Assembly: GCA_947628795.1 (NCBI GenBank)
Contig: CANRBF010000009.1
Coordinates: 49,737 to 113,736 of the forward strand
Direction of reading: 5' to 3'
Length of the DNA: 64,000 nt
Source of the DNA: an uncultured Monoglobus sp.
GTDB taxonomy: Bacteria > Bacillota > Clostridia > Monoglobales > Monoglobaceae
Below the pieces are notes generated by a model, which was not told the DNA's origin, made no database searches, and saw only the letters and a program-made list of their open reading frames with translations. Position 1 is the stretch's first letter, and each line of letters starts with the position of its first letter. Positions 21,271-29,966 of the stretch are shown here, piece after piece. The position numbers and the translations under genes were made by a program.

Positions 21271-22279
21271 CTCGTTCACATTCCTTGTAAAAAATTTCCA
21301 ATTCGTCCGCGCCTCGGCGAATGAGGCGCCGAAGCTCTTTTTCGGCTATTCTTATCCGCTCGCGGGCGTAGGGCAGATCCCACGCCGAGCGGCTCAGCCC
21401 GTCTTGGTAAAGCCTCGCGGTGGTCATTATGCCCGCCTCGGTGGTGCGGCGGATATGCTCGCGGGTGAAACGGCTCTCGTCCACGTCGTGCAGTACCGAG
21501 CAGCGGGGCTCAAGGCCGATCCTGTATCCCGCGTTCAGCGCCCTGAAGCACAGGGCGGTCTCCTCGCCTCCGGCGTAATCGTTCCCCACTCGGCCGTAGC
21601 GCTCGTCAAAGCCGCCGACTTTTTTGAGGAAATCGTGCCGCACCGAAAAGTTCGCCCCGAACGGAAACTCATACTGGAATTTTGCCTCGCGGTATTTGCC
21701 GCCCGGGATGTCAAACTCGCTCCACAGGGCCTCGTGGCCGCTCAGCACAATGTCGGGAAGGGGCCGCCGAAGCAGCACACGTCCGCCGATGATCGCCGCG
21801 TTTTTGTGCGACAAAAACGAGTCTAAAGCGCTCTCCAAAAGATTCGGAGCGGCGACCGCGTCATCGTCTATGTAGGTCAAAAATGCGCCTCCTGCCGCCG
21901 CAGCGCCCGCGTTTCGAGCTTTGCTCAGTCCCGGCTCGGGCACGCTTATTATTCCGGCGCCGCCGAGCTTTTCGAGTGTTTCGCTCCCAAGCTCCGCGCC
22001 GCTGCACACAACTATTATCTCATATTCGTTCCGCGGCAGCGTTTGGTTTTCAAGAGAGCGCACGGCGTTTATAAGCTTGTCGCTTTTGCCTATCGTGCAC
22101 ACTATCGCCGAAATTGTCCGCTCGAGCGCTTCCGCCGTTTCGGCCTTCGGCTCCGTTTCGGTTTTCGGCTTGGGCTTCAGGGCTTTAAGCTCACAGACGG
22201 CGCGGCGCACCGTCGTGTCGGCTCCGCATCCGCCAAGGGCGTTCATCGCGGCAGCTATTCCGTTTTTTATTTGAAGCAA
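21221..22279 (-). CDS. Family 2 glycosyltransferase
   Basis: A 352-residue protein. After an N-terminal ~70-residue segment with a Lys/Glu/Ala-rich stretch (KPKPKTETEPKAETAEA) comes a GT-A domain: TISAIVCTIGKSDKLINAV, SKARNAGAAAAGG, TYIDDDAV (the DXD-like motif) and GNDYAGGEETALCFRA. It is similar in type to the downstream enzyme but clearly a different paralogue. The likely start is a TTG preceded by AAGGCGGTGA. It starts 12 bases after the ABC ATPase gene, so both transferases probably build the glycan exported by that transporter. Confidence 0.87.
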   Translation of the reverse strand: MLQIKNGIAAAMNALGGCGADTTVRRAVCELKALKPKPKTETEPKAETAEALERTISAIVCTIGKSDKLINAVRSLENQTLPRNEYEIIVVCSGAELGSETLEKLGGAGIISVPEPGLSKARNAGAAAAGGAFLTYIDDDAVAAPNLLESALDSFLSHKNAAIIGGRVLLRRPLPDIVLSGHEALWSEFDIPGGKYREAKFQYEFPFGANFSVRHDFLKKVGGFDERYGRVGNDYAGGEETALCFRALNAGYRIGLEPRCSVLHDVDESRFTREHIRRTTEAGIMTTARLYQDGLSRSAWDLPYARERIRIAEKELRRLIRRGADELEIFYKECERDGFVKLAQSLEKQKNG

Positions 22280-22291
22280 ACGATCACCGCC

Positions 22292-23461
22292 TTAATTTAT
22301 TGTTATATCGGACGGCAAACTCACCAGTCCGAAAATCTCGGCCCCGAGCGGGGCTGTCGATTTAAAGTCCGCAGCGCCCTCGATGTACTCGTAGTATGAG
22401 ATCGGGTTCGTGCCGCGGTTTTCAAAACCGACGGCTATCGCGTATTCGCCCGGCGCCAGCCTGTTTTCGAATTCAAATTTGATTTTGTTTTCGCCGCGCT
22501 TTAAAGGTTTTTCGGTGCGGAAAACGCACAGGTCAAGCCCGTATCTGTCTTTTATCGAAACGGCGACGCCCGCGCTGCCTAAGTCGGCGTTTTCGGGCGC
22601 ATTGACCGAAACTTCTATTCCGCAGCGGCCGCCGACCTCGGCTGCCGCGTCTGCTTTGACATCGGTGATCGAGCCAGGCGCCGTGCCGTATTTGTTGGCG
22701 CTTCGCTGCTCGCGTGCGTCGGCGCCTTCGCTCGGCTGGACGCAGAATTCCATATATTCCGAGGTGACGCGCGCCACGTCTCCGTCGCCGCGAACTTTGC
22801 CGCGGTCAAGCCACACCGCGCGGGTGCAGAAGCGGCGCACCGCGTCGGGGTCGTGGGTCACGAAGATTATGGTTTTGCCCCGCTTTTTGAGGCTTTCAAA
22901 TTTTTGGTAGCATTTGGCTCGAAAGCGTATGTCGCCCACTCCCAGCGCTTCATCCGCGAGGATTATGTCCGAATCCTGCCACAGCATCACCGAGAAGCCC
23001 AGACGCATCAGCATACCGGATGAGTAGGTCTTTATCGGCATGTTTTGAAATTCCCGGGGTATTTCCGCGAATTCCATGATCTTCGGCGCGCCGCTTTTTA
23101 TCTCGTTTCGGTCAAAGCCGTTTAGGGCGCCGCTTAAATATATGTTTTTCATGCCCGAGTATTCGGGATTAAACCCGATCCCGGGCTCCAGCATGGCGGA
23201 AATCGTCCCGTTTATTTTGAGCGAGCCCGAGTCGGCCGCCGATATTCCCGCCAAAATACGCAGCAGCGTAGATTTTCCCGAGCCGTTCCGCCCGATTATT
23301 CCGACGCACTCTCCGGGCGCCGCCGAAAAGCTTATATTGTTCAGCGCGCAAAAGCGGTCGGCCGATCTTTCGGGGCCGAAAACCGCCGCGCCCAGCTTTT
23401 TTATCGGGTTTTGAGATCTTGTGTAAAACTTGTTCACGTTGTTTAATTCAATGATATTCAT
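22292..23461 (-). CDS. Wzt-like ABC transporter ATP-binding protein with C-terminal glycan-binding domain
   Basis: A 389-residue protein. Residues 1-225 form an ABC ATPase: GIIGRNGSGKSTLLRIL (Walker A), TYSSGMLMRLGFSV (signature), DIILADEALGVGD (Walker B) and the switch His in FVTHD. Residues 240-389 match the beta-sandwich Wzt C-terminal type that recognises the polysaccharide to be exported. Such ATPases pair with a Wzm/TagG-type permease, but none is adjacent; the only candidate is at 56406. The start is the ATG after GGAGCAGG; a longer reading frame upstream would run through the promoter. Confidence 0.9.
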   Translation of the reverse strand: MNIIELNNVNKFYTRSQNPIKKLGAAVFGPERSADRFCALNNISFSAAPGECVGIIGRNGSGKSTLLRILAGISAADSGSLKINGTISAMLEPGIGFNPEYSGMKNIYLSGALNGFDRNEIKSGAPKIMEFAEIPREFQNMPIKTYSSGMLMRLGFSVMLWQDSDIILADEALGVGDIRFRAKCYQKFESLKKRGKTIIFVTHDPDAVRRFCTRAVWLDRGKVRGDGDVARVTSEYMEFCVQPSEGADAREQRSANKYGTAPGSITDVKADAAAEVGGRCGIEVSVNAPENADLGSAGVAVSIKDRYGLDLCVFRTEKPLKRGENKIKFEFENRLAPGEYAIAVGFENRGTNPISYYEYIEGAADFKSTAPLGAEIFGLVSLPSDITIN

Positions 23462-23498
23462 GGCCTGCTCCAAAAATGTCGGTTTTGTCTTTTTGTTT

Positions 23499-23527
23499 AT
23501 TATACTACATAAAAAACGGCGCCGCAA
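23499..23527 (-). promoter_or_regulatory. Promoter of the ABC ATPase-glycosyltransferase operon
   Basis: Minus strand: TTGCGG, 17 bases, TATAAT. Confidence 0.6.
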
Positions 23528-23563
23528 TCCTTAATTTTCTGTTCACATTTTTTTAAAAAACTG

Positions 23564-23592
23564 TTGACAAATGTCTTAAAATATGCTATTAT
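23564..23592 (+). promoter_or_regulatory. Promoter of tRNA-Thr
   Basis: TTGACA, 17 bases, TATTAT, a near-consensus promoter. Confidence 0.85.
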
Positions 23593-23627
23593 AGCTAATG
23601 TTCCGCTCGTTCGGAACGAGAAAAAAC

Positions 23628-23703
23628 GCTGGTGTAGCTCAATTGGTAGAGCAGCTGATTTGTAATCAGCAGGTCGCGGGTTCGAGTCCCATCACCAGCT
23701 CCA
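23628..23703 (+). tRNA. tRNA-Thr (TGT)
   Basis: Acceptor stem GCTGGTG/CACCAGC, discriminator T and encoded CCA. The anticodon stem GCTGA/TCAGC has loop TTTGTAA, anticodon TGT. T-arm GCGGGTTCGAGTCCC is normal. Confidence 0.96.
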
Positions 23704-23724
23704 AGAGCCTCGGCTCCGATTAAT

Positions 23725-23755
23725 CACTACCTTTTCATGGGTAGTGGTTTTTTGT
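23725..23755 (+). terminator. Terminator after tRNA-Thr
   Basis: CACTACC / GGTAGTG stem and a T-run. It also faces the end of the transglutaminase gene on the minus strand. Confidence 0.8.
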
Positions 23756-23756
23756 T

Positions 23757-26075
23757 TTAAAATATATTTTTAATTGTGAAAACAAGCCTTTTATACATCG
23801 GTATTTTTTTGCGTATTAAAGAGACCGCGCCGCGGCACGTTTTTATGGCAAAGGCGCTGTCATCCTCGCTCGGCGGATTTTTTCCGTATGCCGCGGTCAT
23901 GACCGTTCCGATTGTGCGGCCCAACGCGGAAGAGTCAAGGTCGGGCAGGGCTTCGCTCAGCTTTTCGCAAAAGTCGGGCTCGGTCCCGTCATATCCCGGC
24001 ATAATGCCCGCGGTGCTCAGAGCGTCGATCAGGTATGCGAATTCCGCGCGGCAGCCGGCGCGTCTTTTGCGGCGTGTTTTTCTTGTTATAAGCAATATCG
24101 CGGCGGCGAAAAGCGCCGTCGGAAGGATAATCTTTGCCGCGGTCCTGACGGGCTTTTCCATCCGCTCGTAAGCGGCGTAGTCCGTACTCTGTTCCTCGGG
24201 CTCCGCGGTCTCATCGGTCTCGGTGTTTTCTTGTATGTCGGTCTCCGACTCGCCGCGGTTTTTGGGTATAAGATTAATGTTCAGGTTTATGCCGCTGTTT
24301 TGCTCGGCCTTTTCGGGCTCCGAGTAACCCGGATAGATATCGCCGTCGATCTCTCCGCCCTCAAGCGGCGTCATATCGACCGGCGTCCAGCCGTAGTCCT
24401 GCAAAAAAATCTCGACCCACGCGTGGGCGTTTTTGTCTTTCAGCGCGGCGTTATACGTGCCGTACCTTTGCCGCTCAAAATCCGAGGGCTCGATCATATA
24501 TCCGGTCACGTATCTCGCAGGAACGCCGAACATGCGGTACATCAGAGCCGCAGCCGAAGCGTAATGCACGCAGTAGCCCCGTCCGCGGTCAAACAGAAAT
24601 TCCTCGACCGGGTCGCCGCCGGGCGTCGTCCAGCCCGGCGTTTGGGTGTATTCGGTTCGCTCGCTGAGCGTGTTTTTAATAAAGTCGGTGATCTCGCCGA
24701 GGCTTTCAAGATCCCTGCCCTCGCACAGCGCGTGGAGCCGCGGCAGACGGTTTTCGGGCACGCGCGTGTATATGTCTTTGGCTTCGGCCGAGTATGCCGC
24801 CTGCAAATTCAGGCATTGGTCGCGTTTTCGCTCGTAAACCTGCGGCACGTTGTTCCAGTTGATGCGCATGTCGTCTTTTTCGTAATATTGAAAGCGGTAT
24901 CCGCCGTAAACATATATGGTCTCGACTCTGCTGTAATATGGCACGTAATAGTTTTTGCCCTCGCTGCTGATATAGCGAACGGCCATGGAGGCCGGAGAGG
25001 GGATCGTGTCGTCGATGGTGTTAAGGTTCATTGTGAAATAAAGCGATGAATAGGTGTTGGTTATTCCCAAAATTCCCCAGTTGTTTTGATATTTGTTTTG
25101 TATGTCGTTTAAGATCGAGGTATCGTCGGCCGCCTCCCACTCGCCTTTGTTGTAGTCGCCGCCAACAAAGCCTTTGAGGTATATCGGCTCCTTGGGAAAG
25201 CGGGTTATCTGCACAATCAGCTGTTCTTTGTCGGTCAAGTAGTTGTTAAAGCGGCTGACCTTTCCGCCCTGGACCAAGTCGCCGCTGTGTCCGGTCTTTT
25301 CGGCGATAAATCTAAAAATTTTGCCCTCTGCCGCGTTTGTCAGCCGGCACAGTTTGTCGGCGCTCGGGTACGTGATCGCCGCCGAAACGGCGATAAGAGC
25401 GATAAGGATCACGCAGATCCGAGCGGCGGCCTTTCCGCGTCCGCCGCCGTTTCCTTTTATGCTCAGCGCGCGTGCCCCTACGGCCGAAACCGAGAGCAGC
25501 AGCGGGGCAATCAATGATTTTTCGGCGCCCAGCATTGGGGCCGCGATGATCAGCAGAGCCGCCGCGATCGGAAAGATATTGCCGACTAAGGCCGCAAGAG
25601 GCGGCAATGTCGCCGCTATCAGGGGCAGAGCCGTCAAAATAAACAGCGTCACCGACGGGGGTTCCGCCGCGGGCGCGCCCGTCAGAGCTTCGCCGAGATA
25701 ATTAATCTGAGACGCGAGCAGCACGCGGCCGAAAACGGCGGTGAGCAAAACGAGGATCGCGGCGCACGCGGCAGCGATATAATAATATTTTCGATCGCGG
25801 TAAAACAGAAAAACGAAAGCCGCGCACCAAACCGCCGCTGCCGCGTATGCGAGTGCTTTTTCGAAATATACTCCTGGTATCGAACCGAAATAAAAAAGCA
25901 GACCGAAAATTCCGCACAGCAAAACAAGAAACGAAAAAAGCGGATGTCGATCCCGCGCGTTCCGTTCAGAGCGTTGGGTTATTGTTTTTTCGGTTTTTTT
26001 ATTATGTTTGATAGATTTAATAAATATCACTTCCGGTCGAAGCTTAAATTTCCAAAACGCCGTTTTCGGCGTCAA
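23757..26075 (-). CDS. Membrane-bound transglutaminase-like protein
   Basis: About 772 residues. The first ~240 residues hold six or so membrane helices. The extracytoplasmic part carries a transglutaminase/protease-like domain with an intact triad: Cys502 in RGYCVHYAS, His551 in NAHAWVE and Asp567 in TPVDMTP. A further membrane helix (about 670-690) and a cytoplasmic DUF4129-like tail follow. The gene is the third of the widespread MoxR-DUF58-transglutaminase set. The start is uncertain: a TTG at 26075 overlaps the DUF58 gene by 32 bases, and a GTG at 26030 is an alternative. Substrates of this family are unknown; cell-wall or surface-protein processing is a guess. Confidence 0.88.
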   Translation of the reverse strand: MTPKTAFWKFKLRPEVIFIKSIKHNKKTEKTITQRSERNARDRHPLFSFLVLLCGIFGLLFYFGSIPGVYFEKALAYAAAAVWCAAFVFLFYRDRKYYYIAAACAAILVLLTAVFGRVLLASQINYLGEALTGAPAAEPPSVTLFILTALPLIAATLPPLAALVGNIFPIAAALLIIAAPMLGAEKSLIAPLLLSVSAVGARALSIKGNGGGRGKAAARICVILIALIAVSAAITYPSADKLCRLTNAAEGKIFRFIAEKTGHSGDLVQGGKVSRFNNYLTDKEQLIVQITRFPKEPIYLKGFVGGDYNKGEWEAADDTSILNDIQNKYQNNWGILGITNTYSSLYFTMNLNTIDDTIPSPASMAVRYISSEGKNYYVPYYSRVETIYVYGGYRFQYYEKDDMRINWNNVPQVYERKRDQCLNLQAAYSAEAKDIYTRVPENRLPRLHALCEGRDLESLGEITDFIKNTLSERTEYTQTPGWTTPGGDPVEEFLFDRGRGYCVHYASAAALMYRMFGVPARYVTGYMIEPSDFERQRYGTYNAALKDKNAHAWVEIFLQDYGWTPVDMTPLEGGEIDGDIYPGYSEPEKAEQNSGINLNINLIPKNRGESETDIQENTETDETAEPEEQSTDYAAYERMEKPVRTAAKIILPTALFAAAILLITRKTRRKRRAGCRAEFAYLIDALSTAGIMPGYDGTEPDFCEKLSEALPDLDSSALGRTIGTVMTAAYGKNPPSEDDSAFAIKTCRGAVSLIRKKIPMYKRLVFTIKNIF

Positions 26076-27078
26076 AATCCTTCGCGGTGAAAGTTTTAAT
26101 GGTTTTTCCGTCTCGGGTCAAACGGCAGTCAAGGCCGAGCGTGGTCGCTCCGCTCGGCGCCTCGGCGGCGCCGAGAGACGCGGGGTCGGTTTTGTACAGT
26201 TCAAGCAGCGCGGCGCGGATATCCCCGCGGTTCCGCGCGGTGAGACAGTGATTTTCGCCGCGGCTGTAATATATCATGACTGCGGCGGCGTTCCTGAGAA
26301 GCCCCGCCGCCAGCGCCGACAAGACCTCGTAGAACATGTCTGTGGTTTGCGGCTCGGCTGTGCGCGCGCCGCTCATATCAAGATACAGCTCCGCTATGAT
26401 ATCCGCTTGTTTTTCAAGCTCCTTGACCCAGAGCTCGCCCGTTCTGGCGCTCAGGTTCCGATGAATCAGCCGCGCCGAGTCGCCGTGCTCGTATTCCCGG
26501 AGATTTTTTATCTCGGTGTCGCTGCCGCCGCGAAGTCCCGGGCGCTCCGCGAAGCCGCTCAGCCCCCGCGAGGGAGCGAAACTTATATCAAACTCGCGCT
26601 CTTTGGGATAGACCGCGGCGCGGCATACGCCGCCGCATTTTTTGGGAGCCGCAAAAATATTCAGCCAGTCGCAGACCCGCAGCTTTTCGATTTTAAGCTC
26701 GATAAGCCCGCAGTACGGGGCTTTGATTAAAAGCTCTTTTGTTTGCTCCGACTTCGCGTCCGCGCCCGTTTGAAGTTTGAGCTTGCTCGGTTTTGAGTTA
26801 GGGTACGCGGCGGAAATATCGGCTCGGCAGAGGGTGACGGGGAGCTTTCCGCCGTTTTCGCACAAAACCGAAACAGCCGCCTCGCCGCCCTTTTCGGCGG
26901 AATATTCGGGGCGCACGAACTTAACGTCGGTCTTTTTTCCGAGCGCCCGCGACAGAATGAACATCGTCGGGAGCAGCAGCAGGGCTGCCGCCGCGAAAAC
27001 GAGCAGCGGCGTAAAGCGATACGCGCCGCCGAGATAAAACGCCGCTGCGGCAAACAGGAGCAGGAATATCTTTTTCAT
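26044..27078 (-). CDS. DUF58 domain protein
   Basis: A 344-residue protein with two N-terminal membrane helices (residues 3-45), an extracellular beta-rich segment, and the DUF58 core with LREYEHGDSARLIHRNLSAR near residue 195 and a vWA-like continuation (IIAELYLDMSGA). DUF58 proteins are nearly always encoded beside MoxR ATPases and are thought to be their partners. It lies directly after the MoxR gene and overlaps the transglutaminase gene. Confidence 0.9.
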   Translation of the reverse strand: MKKIFLLLFAAAAFYLGGAYRFTPLLVFAAAALLLLPTMFILSRALGKKTDVKFVRPEYSAEKGGEAAVSVLCENGGKLPVTLCRADISAAYPNSKPSKLKLQTGADAKSEQTKELLIKAPYCGLIELKIEKLRVCDWLNIFAAPKKCGGVCRAAVYPKEREFDISFAPSRGLSGFAERPGLRGGSDTEIKNLREYEHGDSARLIHRNLSARTGELWVKELEKQADIIAELYLDMSGARTAEPQTTDMFYEVLSALAAGLLRNAAAVMIYYSRGENHCLTARNRGDIRAALLELYKTDPASLGAAEAPSGATTLGLDCRLTRDGKTIKTFTAKDFDAENGVLEI

Positions 27079-28032
27079 TTATACGCGCGCTCCCATCGGG
27101 GGCTTTTTTATCGACGCGGCGATCTCGCCGATCACATCGTCCTTTTCGGCGCCGCTTTCCGCGGCGCTTAAACGTATCCTGTGGCGGACCACATAGGGGA
27201 ACTGCGCGAGGGTGTCGGCGGGCGTCACAAAATCGCGTCCGTCGAGCCAAGCCGCCGCCCTTGACATTTTCACAAGCGCCAGGGTCGCCCTGGGGCCCGC
27301 GCCGTGTTTTATCGCGCGGTGATCTCTCGTGGCGGTCACCAGATTCAGGATATATTCATACATTTTGCCGCTGATATAAACTTTTTGCACCTCTTTTTGG
27401 ATGTTGAGCAGCTCGTCGCGGCTGAGGCTTGGGCCTAAGTTTTTGAGCTTGTCCGCGCTGCCGTCCTCCATCGCCATTTTAAGCTCGCTCTTATAGTCGG
27501 GATATCCGATAGTCATTGAGATCATAAAGCGGTCGATCTGCGAGTCGGGCAGATATTGGGTGCCCGCGCTGCCGAAGGGGTTTTGGGTCGCTATTACCAG
27601 AAACGGCTCGGGCACGCTCCGCGTCACGCCCTCGGCGGTCACGCGCCGCTCTTCCATGACCTCCAGCAGCGCCGATTGGGTTTTGGGCGAGGTTCGGTTG
27701 ATCTCGTCGGCGAGCAGCAGGTTGCAGAACACGCTGCCCGGATGATAGACAAAATTTCGGTCTTTTGGGTCAAACACCGAAAACCCGGTCAGGTCTGACG
27801 GCATAACGTCGGGCGTGAACTGCACCCGTCGGCACTCAAGGCCGAGAGCCTTTGAAAAGGCCACCGCCAGAGTGGTCTTGCCCACTCCGGGAATATCCTC
27901 CAGCATTATGTGGCCGTCCGCCAGAAACGCCAGCAGTATCTCTCGGGTCTTGTCCTCTTTGCCGATTATTATTTTGTTCACCGCGTCAAGCGCCGCGAGG
28001 CAGCCGCTTTTTAAGTCTTTTTGTTCGCTCAA
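27079..28032 (-). CDS. MoxR-family AAA ATPase
   Basis: A 317-residue AAA ATPase with LEDIPGVGKTTLAVAFSKA (Walker A), NLLLADEINRTSPKTQSALL (Walker B) and ATQNPFGSAGTQYLPDSQID (sensor 1 region). MoxR proteins act as chaperone-like ATPases on vWA/DUF58 partners. The frame could extend to 28098, but that end lies inside the promoter -35. A TTG at 28032 has GGAGGT six bases upstream and is taken as the start. Confidence 0.92.
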   Translation of the reverse strand: MSEQKDLKSGCLAALDAVNKIIIGKEDKTREILLAFLADGHIMLEDIPGVGKTTLAVAFSKALGLECRRVQFTPDVMPSDLTGFSVFDPKDRNFVYHPGSVFCNLLLADEINRTSPKTQSALLEVMEERRVTAEGVTRSVPEPFLVIATQNPFGSAGTQYLPDSQIDRFMISMTIGYPDYKSELKMAMEDGSADKLKNLGPSLSRDELLNIQKEVQKVYISGKMYEYILNLVTATRDHRAIKHGAGPRATLALVKMSRAAAWLDGRDFVTPADTLAQFPYVVRHRIRLSAAESGAEKDDVIGEIAASIKKPPMGARV

Positions 28033-28069
28033 GGCAATACCTCCATATGTTCGTTCGTGTGTTAGATAT

Positions 28070-28098
28070 ATTATATAATACCGATCTGTTTCAATCAA
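28070..28098 (-). promoter_or_regulatory. Promoter of the MoxR-DUF58-transglutaminase operon
   Basis: Minus strand: TTGATT, 17 bases, TATAAT. Confidence 0.7.
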
Positions 28099-28153
28099 GC
28101 TGTATTTGTAAATAATTTGATAATTTTATCTTATACAAAAGCGCGCGTTTGAA

Positions 28154-28182
28154 TTGACACAGGCGCGTATGTGTGGTATATT
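28154..28182 (+). promoter_or_regulatory. Promoter of the SH3-repeat protein gene
   Basis: TTGACA, 17 bases, TATATT. Confidence 0.75.
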
Positions 28183-28216
28183 ATCAATATATTTTAAATT
28201 AAAAGGAGTGGAAAAA

Positions 28217-29890
28217 ATGAAAAAGGTTTTATCAGTGGTTTTAGCGTTTGCGCTTATGATCGCGTGTATGCCCGTGTGGGGATTAAACGTCGAGAGCGTG
28301 AATATCTATGTTAACAACGACCCCATGCCCGACGGCACGGGAATGATCATCGACGACTGCACCATGTGCGGAGTGCGCACCGTTTCGGAAAGCTTCGGCT
28401 GCCGTGTGGATTGGGATGACGCCATGCAGAAGGCGACTATATACAGCCCCGACGGCTCGGACGCCTGCGGCATGGTCATAGGCAGCCGCACCGCGTATTA
28501 TCTGAGCGGAGCGACGTCCGAGATGACCGGCGCCCCGGTGCTGCTGAACGATACGACTATGGTGCCGATAAGGGCAATATCGGAATTTTTGGGCAAGACC
28601 CTGATCTGGGATTCGGTGACCTCGACCGCGTTTATCGACTCGCCCGAGGCGTATGCCGCGATGACGAGCGCGGATTGGTACATATCCGAGGCGGCCGTGA
28701 AGCCGGTTTTCGCGCAGGCGGACGCGTATTTGGCTGCCGGTCAGCTCTATGAGGCGCAGGCGGAGCTTGACGCGATAGACGTGACCGCTCTGACGCCCGA
28801 GGCCGCGGCCGAGGTTGCGGCGAAAAAATCCGAGGTGGCGGATCGGATACAGAATTATGACATGCAGACCGTTAAAAAGGTCGTGTACGCCCGAGAGGGA
28901 AAATTCAGCTATGTTGACGTCCACAGCGAGCCCGACTGGTCGTCGCCCGTTATATTCACGGTGCCGTTTGACAACGCGGTCGGCTTTGTGTCGGATGTCG
29001 GAAACGGATTCGCGAGGATCGAGTATAACGGCTCTTTCGGTTATTTGGAAAAGACGTATTTAAAGGATGACCCGCCCTCGACATTTGTCACAAAAGTGCT
29101 GTATGTCGCCAACGTGAACGAGGCGGCTTATATCCGCTCCGCTCCCGCCGAGGGAGCCTCGATCGTGGCGACCGTTCCGATAGACAGCGCGGTGGGCTAT
29201 ATCGAGGATCTGGGCGACTTCTACCGCGTGGAGTGTCAGGGAAATTACGGTTATATGTATTCCCGTTATCTGACCGACAAAGAGCCGTCGCGCAATGTGA
29301 CAAGGGTTCTTTATGTCACGGGCGTGGCCGAGGCCGCGTCGCTGCGCAAAGCCCCCAGCACCGACAGTTCGGTCATAGTCAACGTGCCGCTAAACGGCGC
29401 GGTGGGATATATCGGGGATTACGGTGACTTTTACCGCGTTGAGTATCAGGGCAAATACGGATATATTCTTGTCAGGTACCTGACCGACAAAAAACCGGCC
29501 ACAAACGTCAGCAAGGTCCTGTATGTGACAAACGTGCAAGAATCGGCTTCGCTGCGCACGGCTCCGAGCGACAGCGCTTCGGTCATAGCCAATGTGCCCT
29601 TAAACGGCGCGGTGGGCTATATCGAGGATTACGGAGATTTTTACCGCGTCGAGTATCAGGGAAAATACGGATATATGAAGGTAATGTATCTGACGGACGC
29701 GGCGCCTCCGCCTCCCGTGTCAAATAATTCGGGCGGCACCGTGTACTACACGCCAAGCGGAAGTAAGTACCATAAATCAACAAGGTGCCCGACCCTTGAC
29801 AACAGCCGCACAATTTACTTTACGGATGTTTCGCACGCTCAGGCGATGGGTCTCGGGCAGTGCCAGGTGTGCAAAAATTATTCATATTGA
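28217..29890 (+). CDS. Secreted protein with copper-amine-oxidase N-like domain and SH3 repeats
   Basis: A 557-residue exported protein. A signal peptide (1-23) precedes a copper-amine-oxidase N-like stalk domain (about 25-135: VRTVSESFGCRVDWDD, VPIRAISEFLGKTLIWD), a helical segment (about 150-220), and four SH3b-like repeats of about 70 residues. Each repeat has VLYV...LR.AP...VPLNGAVGYI..YGDFYRVE...GKYGY...YLTD. The C-terminal ~50 residues hold a Cys/His motif (YHKSTRCPTLDNS, then GLGQCQVCK), as found at the end of many bacterial hydrolases. SH3b domains bind cell-wall peptidoglycan, so it probably sits in the wall. The ATG is chosen because AAAAGGAG precedes it; an in-frame TTG upstream is inside the promoter. 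Confidence 0.87.
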   Translation: MKKVLSVVLAFALMIACMPVWGLNVESVNIYVNNDPMPDGTGMIIDDCTMCGVRTVSESFGCRVDWDDAMQKATIYSPDGSDACGMVIGSRTAYYLSGATSEMTGAPVLLNDTTMVPIRAISEFLGKTLIWDSVTSTAFIDSPEAYAAMTSADWYISEAAVKPVFAQADAYLAAGQLYEAQAELDAIDVTALTPEAAAEVAAKKSEVADRIQNYDMQTVKKVVYAREGKFSYVDVHSEPDWSSPVIFTVPFDNAVGFVSDVGNGFARIEYNGSFGYLEKTYLKDDPPSTFVTKVLYVANVNEAAYIRSAPAEGASIVATVPIDSAVGYIEDLGDFYRVECQGNYGYMYSRYLTDKEPSRNVTRVLYVTGVAEAASLRKAPSTDSSVIVNVPLNGAVGYIGDYGDFYRVEYQGKYGYILVRYLTDKKPATNVSKVLYVTNVQESASLRTAPSDSASVIANVPLNGAVGYIEDYGDFYRVEYQGKYGYMKVMYLTDAAPPPPVSNNSGGTVYYTPSGSKYHKSTRCPTLDNSRTIYFTDVSHAQAMGLGQCQVCKNYSY

Positions 29891-29899
29891 TTTGATATG

Positions 29900-29940
29900 A
29901 CAAAACGGCCCTCCCCAAAATGGGGAGGGTCGTTTTTTGC
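29900..29940. terminator. Terminator between the SH3-repeat gene and the giant minus-strand gene
   Basis: CCCTCCCC AAAA GGGGAGGG stem with flanking A- and T-runs. Confidence 0.85.
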
Positions 29941-29966
29941 ATATCACGCTTGGGATCCGTTTGTTT

